Source: Acetobacter pomorum
Lineage (GTDB): Bacteria > Pseudomonadota > Alphaproteobacteria > Acetobacterales > Acetobacteraceae
Reading direction: 5' to 3'
Assembly: GCF_002738225.1 (NCBI RefSeq)
Contig: NZ_PEBQ01000083.1
Span: 1 to 62,454 of the forward strand
DNA: 62,454 bases
Shown here: piece by piece, positions 32,743 through 42,383 of the stretch
Numbering within the stretch: the first letter of the stretch is position 1
Layout of the letters: the number at the start of each line of letters is the position of its first letter
Program-made: the position numbers and the translations under genes
The notes under the pieces: generated by a model
What the model saw: the letters and a program-made list of their open reading frames with translations, nothing else
Told to the model about the DNA's origin: nothing
The model's database searches: none

Positions 32743-35700
32743 TCAGGAACCAAGGATCACTTCTACTTTATGCACAGCGCCATCATCTTTCATGCACAGT
32801 TCATGCAGTGTGGAGCTTTGCACACCATCTACGGTTATTTTTCTTACACCGCGGCAAACATGATCCGGATTTTTAACCGCAATAATATAACGCGCTGTTT
32901 TCCATTGCAGTGTAACCTCAAATTCCGGCCAATGCTGCGGAATACACGGATCTATCAAGAGCTTGTCAGCCTGCACACGCACACCAAGAATGGTCTCGCT
33001 TCCCACACGCTGCATCCAGCCACCAGAACCCGTGTACCATGACCATCCTCCACGCCCAACATGTGGGGCTTCGGAATAAATATCTGCAGCAACAACATAG
33101 GGTTCCAGTTTGTAACGGATGGCACGTTCCGGTGTCTGGCTATGTGTTATCGGGTTAAGCATATGAAACAATGTTTGCGCCAGATTGCCATCCCCCAAAG
33201 CCGCAATGGCCATAACGGTCCATAAGGCCGCATGTGTGTACTGCCCGCCGTTTTCCCGGATACCTGGCGGATACCCACGGATATAGCCAGGATCTGGCAT
33301 GGCTTTATCAAACGGTGGCGTCAACACAAGGATCAGCCCATCCTGATGCCGTACCAGCTTATGAATGGCAGAACGCATGGCATGATTGGCTCTTTCGGGA
33401 GAGGCTGCACCAGAAAGAACTGACCATGATTGAGAAATGGCATCTATCTGGCATTCTGGCATGGTGTGAGTGCCCAGCGGCGTGCCATCATCAAAATAAG
33501 CCCGCAAGTACCAATCACCATCCCATGCGTGCTCCAGGGCCTTGGCAAGTTTACGTGCATGGTGGTGCCATTTATCTGCACGCATAGTCTCATTACGGGC
33601 GCGTGCTATAGGGATAAACGTGACAAGCGTGGTGTAAAGAAACCAGCCAAGCCACACACTTTCTCCATGGCCCTGTTCCCCCACACGGTTCATACCATCG
33701 TTCCAGTCCCCCGTGCCCATCAGGGGCAGACCATGCACACCGACCGCAAGGCTATGATCAAGCGCACGCGCACAATGCTCGAAAAGTGAGGCGCTTTCTG
33801 ATGACTGTGCAGGCACCATAAAATTGTCGTGCTGTGTTATCGGTAACGGAGGGGCTTCCAGAAAACCGATGTTTTCATTCAGAACAGCGTGATCCCCCGT
33901 GGTGGTAACATAATGCGCAACCGTATAGGCAAGCCATGTGCAATCATCCGAAATATGGGTGCGCACACCGGCCCCTGTTTGCGGAAGCCACCAATGCTGC
34001 ACATCACCTTCCACAAATTGGCGGGATGCCGCACGCACAAGGTGTTCACGCACCAAATCAGGACAGGGTAGGGCGAGGGCCATGCCATCCTGTAACTGAT
34101 CTCTGAAACCATAAGCCCCACTCGCCTGGTAAAATCCTGACCGAGCGCGTACGCGACTGGAGAGTGTTTGATACAGTAGCCAGCCATTCAGCATGATATC
34201 CATGCTCCGGTCTGGTGTTTTTACCTGAATGGAACCACAGATATGACTCCATTGCTGTTTGACTGCATCCAGCACATCATCCAGATCCATAGTGCGGTAG
34301 CGAACAATTAATTTTCTGGCTTCATCCTCGTTTTCAGCTTCTCCTAGCAGGAACACAATTTCCACGCGTCCATCAGCAGGTAGGGAAACAAGTGTTTGCA
34401 GCATGCCACACGGATCAAGCCCGGCACCGGTGCTGCCATGTGCTGTTTCTGCCAGAGTAAGGGCATATGGGCTATCAAGATTACCATTTCGGCCAATAAA
34501 GGCTGTACGGTCTCCAGAACATGCGGTGACGTAACCACCAATATCTATAAAGGCAACGTGGTTGCCATACACCGCGCTCCAGCGGTTACGCGCAAACAGT
34601 GCATTCGTAACCTCATCTCTTTCCGTGGTAATAAAAGATGCCGTTTTGGCGCGGGCCGTACCAAGCACCCATTCAACATACCCGGTAAGAGAAAGAGTGC
34701 GGGCATGCCCAGAAAGATTATGAAGTTGAAGCCGCGAGATTTTTATTGAATCTTTTACCGGCATATATTGCAAAAGAGTGCTGGATATACCGTGGGCTAT
34801 CCGATCATAACGTGTATAGCCACGCCCATGGCGCGCAACGTAAGTTGCATCTCCATCGCGCCGCACAACAGCCGTGGGGCTCCATAATACCCGACTGTCT
34901 TCATCTCGCAGGTAAAAAATTTCTCCTGACTGGTTACTGACAGGATCATTTGACCACGGCGTAATTTGGTGTTCTCGGCTATTTAATGTCCATGTATGGC
35001 TACTGCCCTCAGCCGAAGCCAAAAAACCGGCCGCATCATTGGCAATAACGTTTACCCAGGGGGCGGGAGTTGTATGGCCAGGGGCCAGCACAACCGTATA
35101 TTCCTGCCCATTATCGGAAAATCCACCATAACCGTTAAAAAATTCCAGTTCAGGAATATCCGGCACCTTAAATGCCGTGGATGCAAAAATATGCGGTGTT
35201 TGGAGGAGAACAGATTTTTGAGGTGTGGCCTCATCGGCCTGATCAAGCTGTTCTGCCAGCCCTCTATCAGCGGAAAGAACAACACGAGCTGCTGCCAGAA
35301 CAAGATTTTTAACGGAAGCAGAAATAATATCTGTTCGTAAAATAGAAATAGAACCGGCACCGGTTGCGATCTTGGGCATGGCGCGAACAAGATTTTCAAG
35401 AGTATTTTGTAAATCCTGCAAATAAGAGGCAGGGTGTTCATTAAGCAGAACAAGATCCACCGCCACCAGTTTCAGCCGCAAGTATTCATGCGCCAGCAAA
35501 ACCTGGCGGATAATATCTGTATCTGGTGTATCGGTTATCCGTAAAACCACTATGGGCAGATCACCAGAGATCCCTTGCTCCCATAACGTTGGCTGTGCCG
35601 CCATGCCTTGCATAATGGTTGCAGACGGCGCCCGTAACGCTGCATTGGCAAACAGTACATGGCCTGCCAGACGTTGAAACAGATCAGCTTCGGAAGGAGT

Positions 35701-38700
35701 AATATCAAAATGCCGAAACTGGATCTGTGCCTGCGTCCATGCCAATGTACGCACGCGGTCCAGCGCGGTATCATCCTGGTGCACTTCAATCAGATTTTCC
35801 AGTTTTTCGCGTGTGGGGGCAACCATTGTCCAGAATGACATACGAGCTGTTGCACCGGCTTTGATGCTGATGCGGCTACGTATGGCAAAGCAGGGATCAA
35901 GCACTGTTCCTGTTTGGCCGGATAATTGCGCCTTTCCCAACAATGCGGCAGGAAAGCGCGCCGTATGGCCCCGCCCGATAAACTGCGCGCGGTTTGTTTC
36001 CACTGTAATGGGTGTTGTGCAGACCGCTACATGGGCCACCCAGATTTCTGGATCATCTGGGGTGCGGCGCCTGCGTGTGGCTATAAGAGCCTTGGACTGG
36101 GGTAGGTAATCCGTTTGCACAAACAGCTTGGTAAAGGCTGGGTGCGCAATATCGGCATCTGGTGCCAGCAAAGCCAGTTCTGCATAAGATGTAATGTCTA
36201 TTTCAACGGTATCGTAGCCCCCATTAAAAAGGGTCAGGTAACGTACATCCGCATCATCTTCCGCAGAAACCATCACTTCCACGGTTGTTGTCAGAATACC
36301 ATCGCGCCGGGTGAACTCTGCACGATCTTCATGAAAAACGGATACATAATCATCCGGCTCTTCCCCACAGGGTTGAATGCCAGCAGACCACACTTTCCCT
36401 GTTTTTACATTTTTCAAATAGAAATAAGAGCCAAAATTATCCAGCGTAGGGTCTTCTCGCCACCGTGTAATGGCCTGTCCACCCCACATTGTATAACCGG
36501 AGCCTGCTGCTGTCAGCATAACTGTATATCGGCCATTGGAAAGAAGATGCGTAACAGGTGCTGGCGTGTAATCTGTACCGTAATATCGGCCAGATGCCGT
36601 TTGTGGTAATTCCGAACGCGGGAGCGGATATTCTTCTATCGGCAAGGGGCGCGCAACTGCGCCTGTACGTGGTGCACGTTCCTGCAACAGTAACTCGGCC
36701 GATGCGATAACAGGATCATCATGAAAGCGCTTTCTCATAATGCCATCCAGAACCGCATCTGCTACGGAAAGAATAGACATGCCTTGGTGATGCGCCATAT
36801 AGGCCCGGACAATAGCCATGTCCTGCCCATCGGGCACGCGCTCTGGCGTATAGTCCAGTGCTTCATAAAATCCATAACGGCCATGTGCGCCGGTTCTTTC
36901 CAGAATAAAAAGATTGGCAACGGCTTTTTGCGGATCCACCATAGAGGCAAGCAAGGTGGCATAGGGCGCCACAACTTTATCCTGCCCGAGGCCGCGCTTT
37001 AACCCCAAACCGGGAATGCCAAAGTTTGAATATTGATATGTGTAATCTACATCCCGCACATTATAGGCAGATTCCGAAATGCCCCACGGAATGTTATGAG
37101 ATTGCCCATAAGCAATCTGGCGCTGCACAATAAGGGCATTTGTTTGCTGCAGCAGGCTGCCGATTGGAGCACGCATGACCAAAGAAGGCATGAGATACTC
37201 AAACATTGAGCCAGACCAAGAAACCAGTGCAGCACCACTGCCAGCAGACGTAAGAGCACGCCCAAGGCGAAACCAGTCCCGCGCTGGAATATCACCTTTT
37301 GCAATGGCAAAAAAGACAGCCAGGCGAGATTCTGAAGCTAGGAGATCGTAGCAGTTACTATCGGGTGTATCTTCTGTGACCACAAACCCTATAGATAAAA
37401 GTTTACGTGCCGGATCCCGCAAAAAGGCAAAATCCATGCCATAAGCAAGGGCCGTTGCCTTGTTCTGAAGTCTTTTCAGGCGGCTTTCAAAGGTTACGAT
37501 ATGTGTAGCCTCAAAATCTTTCAGATGGCTTTCAAGCGCCTTGAGAGGAGCTATAGACCAAAAATGCGGATCTGAAGATGTTTGCGCGGGAAGGGATATT
37601 GCGGAATAAAGATGCGTAGCATGCTCCGCTATAGTGCGTGCCTGTTTGATCTGTATTTGCAAATTGGTTGCCGTTTTTACTTCAGGCGCAGCGAGAATAG
37701 ATGTTTTTAGCTTAGCCAATGCGCGAATAAGAACTTTTTGCTGCTTTGTGTTTTGTAACCGCTCACCATTACGAAAAGTAAGATCGGTTATGGCAAGGGT
37801 AATGGCATCTGCGATACCCTCGCGCCACATGGAAGGCTTGGGTGTATCTGTCATCCATTCCTGGCAGGCATGTGCCACAGCAACAAGATGGCCCGCAAAG
37901 TTACCACTATCTACTGTGGAAACATATAAAGGGGCCAATGGCTCCAGATCTGCCGTACTATACCAGTTATATAAATGGCCTCGGTATTTTGATAGTTTTT
38001 CCAAGGTCTCAAAAGTATTTTCAAGTCTTTCTATTGTATCAGCCAGACCATTCCAGCCAAAATCATAGGCGCTGGCTGTGCACAGAAGATAAAGCCCTAT
38101 ATTTGTTGGGGATGTTCGTCTGGCTACAATAGGGGCTGGGTCTTCCTGAAAATTGTCTGGCGGAAGCATGTTGTCATCTGCTGTGACAAACTCTTCAAAA
38201 AAGCGCCATGTATTCCGCGCTGTTAGGCGCAATGTACGGATATCTGTACGAGATGGCCGAGATTGTGCTGTTAAAACAGCAGCCCGGCTTGTCCATAACC
38301 CTACGGCTGGAGAAAACACCCATAAAACAGCCAGTGGACCAATAAAGATCAGGTTACCCATATCTTGCAGCGCCACTTGCCCCAGAAGAAGTATGGCAAT
38401 AAGCGGGGCAGGGAGCATTTTTAGATAATATTGGAACAGACCAGATTGTAAGAGATCTGCGGTTTGAGCTGCAGGAACCCACTGCAGCAGATAACGCCTT
38501 GTAATAAAAACACGCACAAAAGTACGGGCAATGGCATCTCCCAACAAACATGCCTGATGCGCCAGAAATGTGAGATTAAGGGCTGCCATAACAACCGCAT
38601 TGGCAAAGGAATCTCCTAATATACTAAAATAACTACGAAAACTTATCCATTCCCGACGGGGCACAATGTCTGGAATAACAGGCAGAAATGCAGGAAGTGC

Positions 38701-41298
38701 CATGATGAGGATAATAAAGAGTGTCCAGATACCTGCATCATTTGGCAATAAAATCCAGCTGATAATCAGAGCCAGAAAAGTGAAAGGTGCACACAAGGTT
38801 CTGCGCAGGTTGTCCATCATTTTCCATCGCGCAATTCCAGATAAGCTATTGCGAGGAGAGGGCGTGCGAAATATGCCTGAAACAATCCATGGCAGAAGTT
38901 GCCAGTCCCCCCGTGTCCAGCGATGCAACCGTTGTGATGCAACCAGGTAATCTGTCGGAAATTCCTCTATCACCTCAATATCAGAAACCAGGCCAGCACG
39001 GGCAAAAATGCCTTCAAACAGATCGTGGCTTAATAGCGTTGCTTCTGGCACACGCCCGGCCAAAGCGGCTTCAAACGCGTCTATTTCATAAATACCTTTT
39101 CCTGCATAAGAGCCTTCACCAAACATGTCCTGATAAAGATCTGATATGGCGGATGAATAGGCATCTATACCGCTTGATGTTGAAAAAATACGTTGAAACA
39201 GCGTGCTCTGGTGCCCGATGGGAAGCGAGGGTGTAACGCGCGGTTGCAGAATGGCATAACCTTGCCGCACGCGCCCGGTTTGGGCATCAAACTGCGGGGC
39301 ATTAAGTGGATGTGCCAGCTTGCCAACCAGTTTTTTAACCGTTTCAAGCGGCAGGCGTGTATCAGCATCCAGTGTGACAATATATTTAACACACTGGGGA
39401 ATGTTCTGGCAGCATTCTGCCAGAAATGTGGTATCGGATGCACCACGTAAAAGACGGTTCAGCTCATGCAGTTTCCCTCTTTTTCGTTCCCATCCCATCC
39501 AGACGCCTTCGCTCTCACTCCAGACTCTGCGCCGGTGAAGGAGAAGAAATCTGTTACCATCGGGCACAGAACCATACTTTTTATTAAGGTGGAGAATACC
39601 CTTTAGGGCTAGTTGAAAAAGAGCATCATCTTCTGGGGCCGTAGGCTCTGCATAATCACGCCAATCTGTCAGAAGGGCAAAGTAAACGCTGCTATCATGG
39701 GTTGCCAGATAGTGAATTTCCAACCGGGAAAGAAGTTCATTAACTGTATTTTTGTTCGTAAGAAGTGCTGGAATAACCACCATTGTACGCAATTTAACCG
39801 GAATATCCCCCAGCAGTTCCAAGCCAGGTAATATGGTGGCCTTGGTGGCGCGTAAGGTAACCCAGTTGATACATGCAATAGCCGTTTCGGATACAGGCAG
39901 AAATGCCAGAATTGTCACCAAAAAAACCCACGGAAACCAAGTATTTTGCCGCAGGGAAAGCCACACAGGGCCAAGTAGAAATATAAAAGCAAATATCAAA
40001 ACAGCTATGGCATAGCCTGTAATGCCACTTTGACAGAAAAGTTGAGCCAGTTTTCTGGATAGTTTGGGCCGGAAGCCTATATGGGCCTCCAGCATGGCAC
40101 GCCCTTCCATAACCAGATAGTAACCGGGATCATGCTGACGCAAATCAGCAGAATGTGTGGATGAGGCATTTTGCGCAAAAAAAACAGCCTGTTTGGCAAT
40201 ATCAATTTCGTCTGCATTGCTGCCAAAGGCAAGATCTTCTATTGCTTTTCGGTAAAGGTCTCGGCTGGCAAAATCGGCTGATGTAAAACTTGCATATTCT
40301 GCAAATACTTTATCAATCAGACACACCTGTTCAAAAATTTCTGTCCAATCAGATTCAGAAATATGTCGTAAACTGGTGATGATATTACGAATGGTAGCGT
40401 TAAATGCCCCTTGTTTTTGCAGATATTCCTGAATACCTTGTTCAATATTTGTATTTTTATCTTCCAGACGTTGTTCCAGCCATACAAGAACCGGATCTTT
40501 TTCTGGGTCCATGCCTCTTAAACGATGTGCAAGTTGTGCTGTAAATGCAGGCGTAATAATATTAGGATTTACTTTGGACAATATGGCAGATATTGCCGTA
40601 ATATCGTTCTTGCGGGCATATGTCAGTTGCTCAACCAATACATCAGCCGTTTGCTGGCTTATGTGGCTCTCTATAATTGCACTTACAACACGCCGCAGGT
40701 TTTCTATAAGCACAATGCGTAAAGTAATGGGTACAGCCCAAAGCTCTCCTATTGTAAGGGGAGAAACCGTTTGGTAGGCCAGTAAAAACCTGCGTAAGAA
40801 ATCCGGTTGAAGGTAACTGTCTGTATGGGCAACAAAAGCCCATGTAATGCCAAAAACGCGCGGTAAATTCACAAAAGGGCCATTCGCAAGCTTAGGCAGG
40901 CGTGTATAATATCCAATAGGCAGATTTAGGCTTATCTCTCTAATCTGCATATCAATAAGTGCATAGTTATCTGCCAGCCACTGGGCAGCTGGGGGCAGTT
41001 GGCGGCCTCTTTGGCTTGCCTTTGTTACTGTTTCGTTGGCGGCGGCAAGAAACGCAGCATTTTCGGCCAGTCGGCGTTTAAGGGGTTGGCCACGCCGGTT
41101 ATACTTTGCGGGTATAATACCCTGCGCCGCCGCCAAGCTTTTGGCATGTGCCTCCAGACGTTCAATACCGAAAATTTCGCTCTTTATCGGGTAGGGATCT
41201 TCCTGCATGTTGATGTGCGCATGCATCCCAAACACACGATGCAAAAATGAACGACCTGTCTTTTTGAGGGGAGTATTTAAAGATTGCTTTGTATACAT
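32743..41298 (-). CDS. ndvB: Cyclic beta-1,2-glucan synthase (NdvB/Cgs type)
   Basis: About 2851 residues, the full length usual for Brucella/Rhizobium cyclic glucan synthases. Membrane helices at about residues 423-480 and 836-880 flank a GT84 glycosyltransferase domain with YIVTLDADTRLP (about residue 640). A glycoamylase-like domain follows (about 1050-1510, including AHHQGMSI), then two GH94-type beta-sandwich repeats (about 1580 and 2130) and the C-terminal GH94 phosphorylase domain with YGFRDQLQDGMAL and GDWNDGMNRVG (about residue 2534), which sets glucan length. The enzyme would make osmoregulated periplasmic glucan from UDP-glucose. ATG 41298 with GGGGATTGAG upstream is preferred to TTG 41313. 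No export ABC transporter (NdvA) gene is in the window. Confidence 0.93.
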   Translation of the reverse strand: MYTKQSLNTPLKKTGRSFLHRVFGMHAHINMQEDPYPIKSEIFGIERLEAHAKSLAAAQGIIPAKYNRRGQPLKRRLAENAAFLAAANETVTKASQRGRQLPPAAQWLADNYALIDMQIREISLNLPIGYYTRLPKLANGPFVNLPRVFGITWAFVAHTDSYLQPDFLRRFLLAYQTVSPLTIGELWAVPITLRIVLIENLRRVVSAIIESHISQQTADVLVEQLTYARKNDITAISAILSKVNPNIITPAFTAQLAHRLRGMDPEKDPVLVWLEQRLEDKNTNIEQGIQEYLQKQGAFNATIRNIITSLRHISESDWTEIFEQVCLIDKVFAEYASFTSADFASRDLYRKAIEDLAFGSNADEIDIAKQAVFFAQNASSTHSADLRQHDPGYYLVMEGRAMLEAHIGFRPKLSRKLAQLFCQSGITGYAIAVLIFAFIFLLGPVWLSLRQNTWFPWVFLVTILAFLPVSETAIACINWVTLRATKATILPGLELLGDIPVKLRTMVVIPALLTNKNTVNELLSRLEIHYLATHDSSVYFALLTDWRDYAEPTAPEDDALFQLALKGILHLNKKYGSVPDGNRFLLLHRRRVWSESEGVWMGWERKRGKLHELNRLLRGASDTTFLAECCQNIPQCVKYIVTLDADTRLPLETVKKLVGKLAHPLNAPQFDAQTGRVRQGYAILQPRVTPSLPIGHQSTLFQRIFSTSSGIDAYSSAISDLYQDMFGEGSYAGKGIYEIDAFEAALAGRVPEATLLSHDLFEGIFARAGLVSDIEVIEEFPTDYLVASQRLHRWTRGDWQLLPWIVSGIFRTPSPRNSLSGIARWKMMDNLRRTLCAPFTFLALIISWILLPNDAGIWTLFIILIMALPAFLPVIPDIVPRREWISFRSYFSILGDSFANAVVMAALNLTFLAHQACLLGDAIARTFVRVFITRRYLLQWVPAAQTADLLQSGLFQYYLKMLPAPLIAILLLGQVALQDMGNLIFIGPLAVLWVFSPAVGLWTSRAAVLTAQSRPSRTDIRTLRLTARNTWRFFEEFVTADDNMLPPDNFQEDPAPIVARRTSPTNIGLYLLCTASAYDFGWNGLADTIERLENTFETLEKLSKYRGHLYNWYSTADLEPLAPLYVSTVDSGNFAGHLVAVAHACQEWMTDTPKPSMWREGIADAITLAITDLTFRNGERLQNTKQQKVLIRALAKLKTSILAAPEVKTATNLQIQIKQARTIAEHATHLYSAISLPAQTSSDPHFWSIAPLKALESHLKDFEATHIVTFESRLKRLQNKATALAYGMDFAFLRDPARKLLSIGFVVTEDTPDSNCYDLLASESRLAVFFAIAKGDIPARDWFRLGRALTSAGSGAALVSWSGSMFEYLMPSLVMRAPIGSLLQQTNALIVQRQIAYGQSHNIPWGISESAYNVRDVDYTYQYSNFGIPGLGLKRGLGQDKVVAPYATLLASMVDPQKAVANLFILERTGAHGRYGFYEALDYTPERVPDGQDMAIVRAYMAHHQGMSILSVADAVLDGIMRKRFHDDPVIASAELLLQERAPRTGAVARPLPIEEYPLPRSELPQTASGRYYGTDYTPAPVTHLLSNGRYTVMLTAAGSGYTMWGGQAITRWREDPTLDNFGSYFYLKNVKTGKVWSAGIQPCGEEPDDYVSVFHEDRAEFTRRDGILTTTVEVMVSAEDDADVRYLTLFNGGYDTVEIDITSYAELALLAPDADIAHPAFTKLFVQTDYLPQSKALIATRRRRTPDDPEIWVAHVAVCTTPITVETNRAQFIGRGHTARFPAALLGKAQLSGQTGTVLDPCFAIRSRISIKAGATARMSFWTMVAPTREKLENLIEVHQDDTALDRVRTLAWTQAQIQFRHFDITPSEADLFQRLAGHVLFANAALRAPSATIMQGMAAQPTLWEQGISGDLPIVVLRITDTPDTDIIRQVLLAHEYLRLKLVAVDLVLLNEHPASYLQDLQNTLENLVRAMPKIATGAGSISILRTDIISASVKNLVLAAARVVLSADRGLAEQLDQADEATPQKSVLLQTPHIFASTAFKVPDIPELEFFNGYGGFSDNGQEYTVVLAPGHTTPAPWVNVIANDAAGFLASAEGSSHTWTLNSREHQITPWSNDPVSNQSGEIFYLRDEDSRVLWSPTAVVRRDGDATYVARHGRGYTRYDRIAHGISSTLLQYMPVKDSIKISRLQLHNLSGHARTLSLTGYVEWVLGTARAKTASFITTERDEVTNALFARNRWSAVYGNHVAFIDIGGYVTACSGDRTAFIGRNGNLDSPYALTLAETAHGSTGAGLDPCGMLQTLVSLPADGRVEIVFLLGEAENEDEARKLIVRYRTMDLDDVLDAVKQQWSHICGSIQVKTPDRSMDIMLNGWLLYQTLSSRVRARSGFYQASGAYGFRDQLQDGMALALPCPDLVREHLVRAASRQFVEGDVQHWWLPQTGAGVRTHISDDCTWLAYTVAHYVTTTGDHAVLNENIGFLEAPPLPITQHDNFMVPAQSSESASLFEHCARALDHSLAVGVHGLPLMGTGDWNDGMNRVGEQGHGESVWLGWFLYTTLVTFIPIARARNETMRADKWHHHARKLAKALEHAWDGDWYLRAYFDDGTPLGTHTMPECQIDAISQSWSVLSGAASPERANHAMRSAIHKLVRHQDGLILVLTPPFDKAMPDPGYIRGYPPGIRENGGQYTHAALWTVMAIAALGDGNLAQTLFHMLNPITHSQTPERAIRYKLEPYVVAADIYSEAPHVGRGGWSWYTGSGGWMQRVGSETILGVRVQADKLLIDPCIPQHWPEFEVTLQWKTARYIIAVKNPDHVCRGVRKITVDGVQSSTLHELCMKDDGAVHKVEVILGS

Positions 41299-41343
41299 GC
41301 ACTCAATCCCCAATAAATAAAGACAAGGTAAAAGATGTCTTTA

Positions 41344-41547
41344 TTATTTTCTGAACAGGCTTTTTCTTGTTTTCACAGTGGTAGTAAAATATTTTTTATC
41401 CAACAAATTATGGGGTTTTATCGTCTTATCCGGTTCTGTCCGGGTATCCCGTTCCATAATTTTTTCAGGAACATTGTTTTGTTCCACCTGTTTTTTAGTC
41501 TGCAAAGAAACAGGTAGGGCATGATGATTTGTAAAAGGGACACGCAT
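41344..41547 (-). CDS. Small basic hypothetical protein upstream of ndvB
   Basis: A possible 67-residue gene starting at ATG 41547 with TGGAGA about eight bases upstream; it is basic and rich in Lys, Thr and Arg. The frame is open further to TTG 41625 but without a ribosome binding site. I recognise no family. It sits 45 bp upstream of ndvB on the same strand, so it could be a leader gene or simply noise; otherwise 41299-41790 contains nothing I can name. Confidence 0.25.
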   Translation of the reverse strand: MRVPFTNHHALPVSLQTKKQVEQNNVPEKIMERDTRTEPDKTIKPHNLLDKKYFTTTVKTRKSLFRK

Positions 41548-41790
41548 TTTCATTCTCCAGCCAAGAGGAAATGCCAGCAGACATTCAAGCTGCTTTTTGC
41601 GAGACTTTGTAAAAAGAAAAGGCAAGAAACTGGAGAGATAGAATATAACTCTACCTTCCAGATATTGAGTGGCTATTAAACGCCGATGCAGACAAAATGT
41701 TCCTGCACGAAGGGCATCTTAAAGTATCAAATTTGGAAAATAATTTTTAATACAAAAATCAGGGTGATCTATATCGGTTATAATTCGTTA

Positions 41791-42213
41791 TTAGTCATCA
41801 AGCCGAACAGACCGTCCTTGTTTAATACGCGCTCGGTGTGCCTTGCCTTGCAACCGCCTCTGACGTGCAGCTCTACTGGGGCGAGTGGCAACACGAAAAG
41901 CCGGGCGATGCGCGGCTTCACGTATCAAGGCGGCCAGTCGTTCCACAGCATCCTCTCTGTTTCGCTGCTGCGTGCGAAAGCGCCGTGCAGTAATAACAAT
42001 CACACCCTCACGCGTGGCACGGCTGCCCGCCAGTTCCAGTAAGCGTGTCCGCACACGTTCTGGAAGCGACGTGGAACGCGCTGCATCAAACCGTAACTGG
42101 GCCGCTGTTGCAACTTTGTTGACATTTTGCCCCCCAGGGCCAGATGCCAGGATATAGGTGATTTCCAGTTCGGAATCAGCCAAAGAGATGGTGGGAAGAA
42201 TAGAAATTGCCAT
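41791..42213 (-). CDS. arfB: Peptidyl-tRNA hydrolase ArfB (alternative ribosome rescue)
   Basis: 140 residues from ATG 42213 (MAISILPTISLADSELEITYILASGPGGQNVNK). The GGQ motif in the N-terminal catalytic domain hydrolyses peptidyl-tRNA on stalled ribosomes, and the Lys/Arg-rich C-terminal tail (SRAARQRRLQGKAHRARIKQGRS) is the one that enters the empty mRNA channel. Length matches the family (about 140). The frame is open to 42276 but that extension is not family-like. It is divergent from katE. Confidence 0.92.
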   Translation of the reverse strand: MAISILPTISLADSELEITYILASGPGGQNVNKVATAAQLRFDAARSTSLPERVRTRLLELAGSRATREGVIVITARRFRTQQRNREDAVERLAALIREAAHRPAFRVATRPSRAARQRRLQGKAHRARIKQGRSVRLDD

Positions 42214-42383
42214 GCTCAAAACATAACACATTTTGTGCCTGTGTGTCTGTGCCGTGGCGTTGAAACTATTCGGCATTTCATACGTATAAATTTGAATACG
42301 GGGAGCGACGAAACCTTAGAGACGCACGATTTGAAAGAGAGACAAGGGCGACGCTCCTGCCGAATAATGGCGAGGGGGAGAAC

